This document shows positions 58,720 to 64,000 of a DNA stretch of 64,000 nt, piece by piece. Origin of the DNA: Gonatopus flavifemur (taxonomy: Eukaryota; Arthropoda; Insecta; Hymenoptera; Dryinidae); assembly GCA_018340375.1 (NCBI GenBank), contig JAFFJZ010000001.1:19052001-19116000 (forward strand), read 5' to 3'. The notes under the pieces are model-generated. The model was given only the letters and a program-made list of their open reading frames with translations, ran no database searches and was not told the origin of the DNA. A program made the position numbers and the translations under genes. Each line of letters begins with the position of its first letter. The first letter of the stretch is position 1.

Positions 58720-60160
58720 GTTTAACGCACGATTAATAGTTTTGATAAACGAATAATTGATTGTTCACAAGTCGCCATCGGATAACAGGTGTAAATTTTG
58801 TACCATTTTGTACGATATACAGCGTGTTAGAACTGGTATCCTAGAGATACCGAATGTTTCATCAATATTCTTAATGGAAATGATGACAATAATCTATTGA
58901 GGTACTATAGATGGAGTACATGGTGCTCGAAAAGTATCGGATTACCTCCGGTACCGAAATTGAGAAATCATTTAAAAAAAAACTGCGTCAATTTTGAAAT
59001 TTCAAATTGAAGGCAGAAACGAAAAAAACATTTTTGTCGGGCTTCTCATCGTTTTCAATGGTTTTTTTTTATTTCGTGTAAAATTCTAGTAAAAACTGAC
59101 AAACTTTCTCCCCGGTTTTTTTCGGAATTACCAAATTGAACTGCCCCAAAAGCTACGGTCAATTCTCGACAGGTTATTCCAATTTGATAATCCCGGACAA
59201 AACCAGGTAGAAAGTTTGTTAGTTTTTACCAGCATTTCACATGAAAAAACCATTGAAAACTATAACAAGCCTGACAATAATTTTTTGTTTGATTTTGCTT
59301 TAAATTTTTAGCAGGGAGGAGTCATTGAGATGTCTTTGAAGACATTGATTCATGATTTTCAAAGCGATTCTGTCCGCGTGGAAAGAAATAACTTGGCGTC
59401 AGTCTTGCAGAAAAGACACGCAAAATCAGTGCAACACGTATAAAAGAATAGGGCGTATAACAGATATCGGGACGATCTTGAAAACAGTATGGGAATTGAG
59501 ATTCTTCTATATTTTTTCTATATTTTTAAATACCAGATTAACGGGATCTTATAAGAATCTCGCAGGAACATGGAGAGTCCGAAATCTTGCCTATTCTTTA
59601 ATACATATTGCAATAGTCTTGCGAAACTTTATCTACAAGATGGACGCTAGACTTTTTTTTTCTACAGGCCTCATTTCCGAGGAAAATAATGATTCCATTT
59701 CCAAAGAGGATAGAGTATAGGTCATGGAAACTTGAAGCTCTGGTATATGTTGATTTGAAACATGATTCTAAGACCGATTCAGGTTCCTTAACATCCCACG
59801 GGGAAATATGCAAGCTTCATTTCCAATAGAAATAACGATTCCGGTCTCCTGGAGAGATGAAGGGTAGGTCCTGGACGCTTGAGTCCGTGAAATTCTTTGA
59901 GAACATTGAGACGTTGCTCATCTTTCAATATATCGTACAGAGCGTCCAATTTGAATGTCCATTTTTCCACTTTTTTACGAAAAATCCTGACGTAATGGAG
60001 GAGATTGAATTGCGGATTCAGATTCAGTGACTCAAAAAGTCCGTGTCATACTAATTTTTTCTCCATTCATTCCAGTTAATCACTTTGGAACCATAATTCC
60101 ACATTTTTATAATCGATTAGGATACTAGAAAGAAGTTTTATCAACCTTCCGTTCCTTTCA
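58720..60160. other. Upstream of dynein gene, with an inverted-repeat element
   Basis: Must hold the dynein promoter; no TATA or other element stands out. The inverted repeat at 58999-59316 is the only structured sequence. Short frames at 59352-59970 have no motifs. Confidence 0.4.
58999..59316. mobile_element. Inverted-repeat MITE with CCCTGCTAAAAA-type right end
   Basis: Arms of about 115 bp (58999-59115 and 59203-59316) are imperfect inverted copies, sharing TTTTCAATGGTTTTTT and AACTTTCT blocks. The right end reads TTTTTAGCAGGG, related to the CCCTGG family ends. Confidence 0.6.
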
Positions 60161-60765
60161 AGGGGAGGTTCTCATCTAGTGATCCCAAAATAAGGTGATT
60201 TTCTCGAATTTTGTGTTCATGAAAGGAAGTAAATGAAGAACTCGGGGGTTTTCACACTTGTTAATTGAGTCTTCAAGTACATAAAAAAATTGATGTCAGT
60301 AAAGAATAATGCCATGGGAATTGTTGATATGTGTCGAAACATAACCACCTAAAAAAACAGTGATCAATCAGCCGCCACTATGGCATTTACAAACTTTTGG
60401 TAGCATGTTTTCACCTTTTTTTCGCTCTTTAAAGTGCTATAAAAAGAAAAAAGAAAGGCAAATGTCATCTCCATTTAGGCTCATCCTCCAATAAATTCAA
60501 TCAGCTTCAAAATAACAAAAAAAAGAGCGATCTGTTCAGTAGTTTTTGAAATATCGTGGGGCCAAACTTGAAACACATGGTTTTGAAAACAACGCCTCTA
60601 AAGTTTCGGGATACGAATCCTTGAACTTGAGAAAATTTTTTTCATGTACTTCAAGACCCATTTAATGAGTTTCAAATAACTCGAGTTCTTAATTTACTTC
60701 TTTCTGGAGAAAAAAAATTCGAGAAAATCACCTTATATCGGAATTCGCTTGATGAGAAACTCCCC
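60161..60765. mobile_element. TTAA-type non-autonomous element, second copy
   Basis: Starts AGGGGAGGTTCTCATC and ends GATGAGAAACTCCCC, with TTAA on the right (60766-60769) and TTCA on the left. It matches the element at 1340-4572 along its length (for example AATAATGCCATGGGAATTGT) but lacks the hAT-like insertion and about 120 bp of the interior. Confidence 0.75.
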
Positions 60766-60769
60766 TTAA

Positions 60770-63214
60770 AGAAGTTGATCTTGCCGTAATTGGCTGGACT
60801 TGGTCTTCTCTTTTCTCAAATAGCTGGAACAATGGGGCTTGTGAATCTATCCAAGGTCATCTTTAGAGAAAAGTTACTAATGGACAGATATCCAATTGAT
60901 GGCCAATTGGCCAAGTTTAACCTTAGTTTGATTTTCAAAAATCCCAAGAGGGGTCATTCCGTGATCACGTATCTGAAAATAAAATATCCTGGTTTTTTAG
61001 AAGAATAAAAAAGTCAAAGTTACAGGTTTTGATTTGAAATTCAGAAGTTGATCTTCTAATAACTTCCACAATCATCACCAATTTATCTTTTATATAGATC
61101 CTTTCTTTAATCCTTAAGTCCTGCAATCCATCAAGAATAAAGGGAAACGTACCCTCTTTTCCCGGTCTGATTTCGACCTGTTATAGCAATAAATGATCAA
61201 CTGGAATTGATAATTCTTTCAAGGTAATCAAATCTGTACTCCATCTTAGGATAAAGTCTCCATACTTTTTGGTCACCTAGTATGTTTTCATTATTATAAA
61301 ACTTAATTGACAAGTAAATTTTTTAAAACTGAATAATATATTTTTATTGGCATGAAACTAGATAAATACATTTTCATCATATTTCGAAAATATTAAAACT
61401 CCAGGTAAATTATACTCCAATATTACAAAATTTAATTTTATTGAAAGAATATTTCCATATTGCTCCTAATTTCTAATATCTAGTTATCATATCTTAATCA
61501 CTTAAGCCGGAGATTCATGTCAGCAACTATCATGCGCGAAATTATGAAAAAAAAAAAAAAAACAGAGGAATCCAAGTTTCAAACATCTTTTTCTTTTCTG
61601 TCTTTTTATAGCGTCAAATGCGACAGTTGCTAGCAATAACCGTTCTTTGCAACAGTAGCAATTTGAAAGTTCATTGCGGCACTCACAAGGGTTCGTCATT
61701 CATTCCTTTTTTTTTTTATCAATCCCATTTTCTTGAAATCAAATTGAATACTATCATCCCACTCTCTCATCGAGGTTACCAAGCAGAATCCTGACCGCTT
61801 TTTACTCTCATATTTCGAATAATTTGCACAATATTGTAAATTTTATAATAGATTCAAGTGCTTTTCCCTAGGATGAATCATTATTTGCATTTTTTCATTA
61901 GCTTCCTCTTTCTTTCTTTTTTTTTTGTAAGACAATTTAAGATGAGTATATTTATATATCCTTGCTTTGTTATCCTCTCTTTCTCGCTTTCTCTCTCTGT
62001 TTCTCATTACGTTGGATATCAAACTGCTGTTTTAGATCTGTAAAGTAAAGAATCAAAATGAAATACATTATAAAGAAACTCAAATTTTATCGCAAGGTAC
62101 ATAATCAATACAGATTCAAATTGAATATCAATGAATTACATATTTAGAATTGTGCATTGCTTGAAACTTTAAATTCCCTCATGGCTTCTGAATGCTAGAA
62201 GGTAAAATTTGAAAGATTTGACCTGTAAATGTCACAAAATTTTATAATTTTACTTTTTACCATTAACAAATTATTAGAAGTTTCGAAGATTGCAGCAATG
62301 TATAATCATCTCGGATATTAATTTATCATTACTGATTTTGAAATAATGGCAAATCTCTGCTAGTGTCTTTTATGTGTCTTATTTTTAATCATAAAGCACA
62401 AAATTGTCTGAGTTTAAGAAACTATCAAAGCCTATTCTTGAGTGTCGATAAAATCTTTTCATTGGTGTATGGGTTGATCGACGAATCAATTTTCATACAT
62501 AGCAGGTATAGGCTTGTACTGTTGTTTGGTAGATACAGTAATTTCCATTGGCATGGACAACCGCACTTATTGCATTTATAACTCAGCAAACGTATCTTGA
62601 AACAGAAGTCTTGTAAATTTGATATAAACGAACAGCAACTTTTTCTATCAAATTAATTGATTCTTCAGATTCCAAAAAATTAATAATGTCCAAAAGATTT
62701 TTCCCATTCTTCGCAAATGAATTTGAAAGTACTCCTGCTTGCTCGTGTGACAAGTTTTCATCGAATCCTCTTCAAGAAAATCTATAAAATGTTGAAACAA
62801 GCTTCATATTTTGTTATCAAAATATAAATATGTTCTTCTTCATAGATTATTATTTGAAAACGTGTTTACTTTTCGTTTGTCTAGTAGATATTTATAAATA
62901 AAAAGTAATAATTTCACTGGTATCAAACTTATAGTCAATCACTATTTCTCTGTTTCAGTTCAAAATATGAAAATAAAATGTATAATTAATTGGTTTAAAA
63001 CGAAAAATATATTATACCTTGTAATCGATCATAGAAATATAAATGAATATGCCACAATATAAACAAGATGATACCGGAAGCATGCTTTTCCCGCTTAGTT
63101 AGAAAAGAGGTTAGGTGTCCTCCGATACGCCGTTGCCAGCAAAAAACCACCAAGTTTTCAATCATTGGTCATGTCTTTTAGAACTGAGAATACGATTGGT
63201 CGGTGACATAAGAA
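60770..63214. other. Intergenic, no gene recognised
   Basis: About 2.4 kb of AT-rich sequence with poly-A/T runs near 61550 and 61710. No exon, RNA gene or bounded transposon found. Confidence 0.4.
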
Positions 63215-63382
63215 TCAACCAATCAACGATGGTTGACGACTCTTACTGGCAACACTTGCCAGATTCATCGCTCTGATAATAAGTAAATAAAGCAGGCCAT
63301 GATTGTACTCATGAGTTGCATCTCCCTGAGCAGCCAAATTCGTCATGTATGAATGAAAAACACGCATTTGTTGATATCTAAA
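63215..63382 (-). CDS. Possible terminal exon of an unidentified minus-strand gene
   Basis: After an acceptor-like TTTTTCTCTTTTTAG on the minus strand (63383 on), the frame reads a 55-residue segment containing MRVFHSYMTNLAAQGDATHE and a leucine-rich helix to a stop at 63215. The composition looks protein-like, but I cannot assign a family and saw no partner exon. It would be divergent from CNOT11. Confidence 0.25.
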   Translation of the reverse strand, partial: FRYQQMRVFHSYMTNLAAQGDATHEYNHGLLYLLIIRAMNLASVASKSRQPSLIG

Positions 63383-63643
63383 AAGAGAAAAAATAAAAAT
63401 CATGTTCGAGTTGTGCCACACGCTATTATATACTGGTAATAAATTTTCAACTCAATTACATTATAACGCATCCATCAAAGTAGAAATTCATCAATCAATT
63501 TTATAATTTCCCTTGCCTCTGGTCTAATGGCCCTCAAAATTGATATTTTCTGGAAAACAAGGTTAGAATCGTCAACTCGTCGAACATTCACCAACAACGA
63601 ACTTGAATTCTGAACCACATTTCGTCGATTATCGAGTGTGAAA

Positions 63644-64000
63644 ATGACCCTCGCTCCAAAAGACTTGACAAAACTTTTGGATATTCTGGATGAGGAAAAT
63701 TTGGATAAAAGTTTAGAGAGCTTATGCAATCAATTTCATCAAACATTTTCCAAAGAGGATCGTTTCAAAGTTGGAACAACACTTGTTTTACTTCTGCAAC
63801 ATATTGATCTTCTACCAAAACATGTTCAGCGTATAATAGCAATAACCGTGCTGTTCGATTTGTACAAAGGAGAACCACTGGCTTCCACTCCATTCGTCAC
63901 AGTTTTCATTCAAGTTCTCAAACCTCAAGAAGATGCCACCAATGGAAGTTCCAAACCAAACTTCTCAGGACACATTCCTGTATTTTCACAATGCGAGAAG
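63644..64000 (+). CDS. CNOT11: CNOT11, CCR4-NOT subunit 11, 5' part (runs off window)
   Basis: The frame from ATG at 63644 stays open for 119 codons to the window end. It reads LTKLLDILDEENLDKSLESL, then FKVGTTLVLLLQHIDLLPKH, a helix with VLFDLYKGEPLASTPFVTVF, and SGHIPVFSQCEK. This matches the N-terminal NOT1-binding MIF4G-like region of CNOT11 (VGSALVLLLQ-type core; TEPLAANPF-type motif). CNOT11 with CNOT10 docks on the N-terminal part of CNOT1 in the CCR4-NOT deadenylase complex. No intron is seen in this part. Start chosen as the first ATG after stops in frame; it fits the family's conserved start of homology. Confidence 0.85.
   Translation, partial: MTLAPKDLTKLLDILDEENLDKSLESLCNQFHQTFSKEDRFKVGTTLVLLLQHIDLLPKHVQRIIAITVLFDLYKGEPLASTPFVTVFIQVLKPQEDATNGSSKPNFSGHIPVFSQCEK

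Noticed and set aside
59352..59970. Short frames upstream of dynein, considered as 5' exons
   Set aside because: An in-frame stop lies just before the dynein ATG and these frames show no dynein stem similarity.

Overview
The window is nuclear DNA of an AT-rich animal genome, most likely an insect. The signs are protein genes split by short GT-AG introns (many of 60-100 bp), insect-like versions of conserved eukaryotic genes, and a dense load of DNA transposons (mariner, hAT, TTAA- and CTAG-flanked elements, long inverted-repeat MITEs) plus Jockey/RTE-type non-LTR fragments. The order cannot be fixed from the sequence alone. All gene identities rest on reading translated sequence and exon joins by eye; no database search was run.

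Host genes, left to right: the last exon of an unidentified + strand gene (388-607); NIPSNAP (minus, 13035-14930, five exons, 274 aa); VPS33A (minus, 18205-20556, eight exons, 611 aa); CTU2 (plus, 20934-23613, three exons, 466 aa), head-to-head with VPS33A across a 377 bp shared promoter region; nardilysin (minus, 23900-28887, fourteen exons, about 1151 aa), convergent with CTU2; an intronless axonemal-type dynein heavy chain (minus, 47650-58719, 3689 aa); and the 5' part of CNOT11 (plus, from 63644, running off the end). These are unrelated housekeeping or ciliary genes (mitochondrial matrix protein, HOPS/CORVET tethering, tRNA thiolation, N-arginine dibasic metalloprotease, motor, mRNA deadenylation), not a pathway cluster.

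Between them lies transposon territory. 1277-4649 is a four-level nest (MITE containing a TTAA element containing a hAT-like element containing a palindromic MITE), and a related uninterrupted copy of the outermost layer lies at 43649-43794. 5862-8437 holds two internally deleted mariners flanking an RTE-like reverse-transcriptase remnant. 8622-8988 and 9606-10249 are fold-back elements. 29314-31114 is a transposase-like gene with a single in-frame TGA. 31936-33800 is one Jockey-like element inserted into another. 33889-36002 is a MITE carrying a 1.9 kb CTAG-flanked insertion with further nested MITEs. 43160-47362 is a structurally complete hAT element with perfect 8-bp target duplication but a frameshifted transposase. 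Copies of a CCCTGGT-ended MITE family recur across the window.

The most unusual item is the dynein heavy chain: 11 kb of uninterrupted coding sequence in which the normally invariant AAA1 site has lost Walker A Thr and both Walker B acids, while AAA2, AAA3 P-loops and the stalk/microtubule-binding region are well kept.
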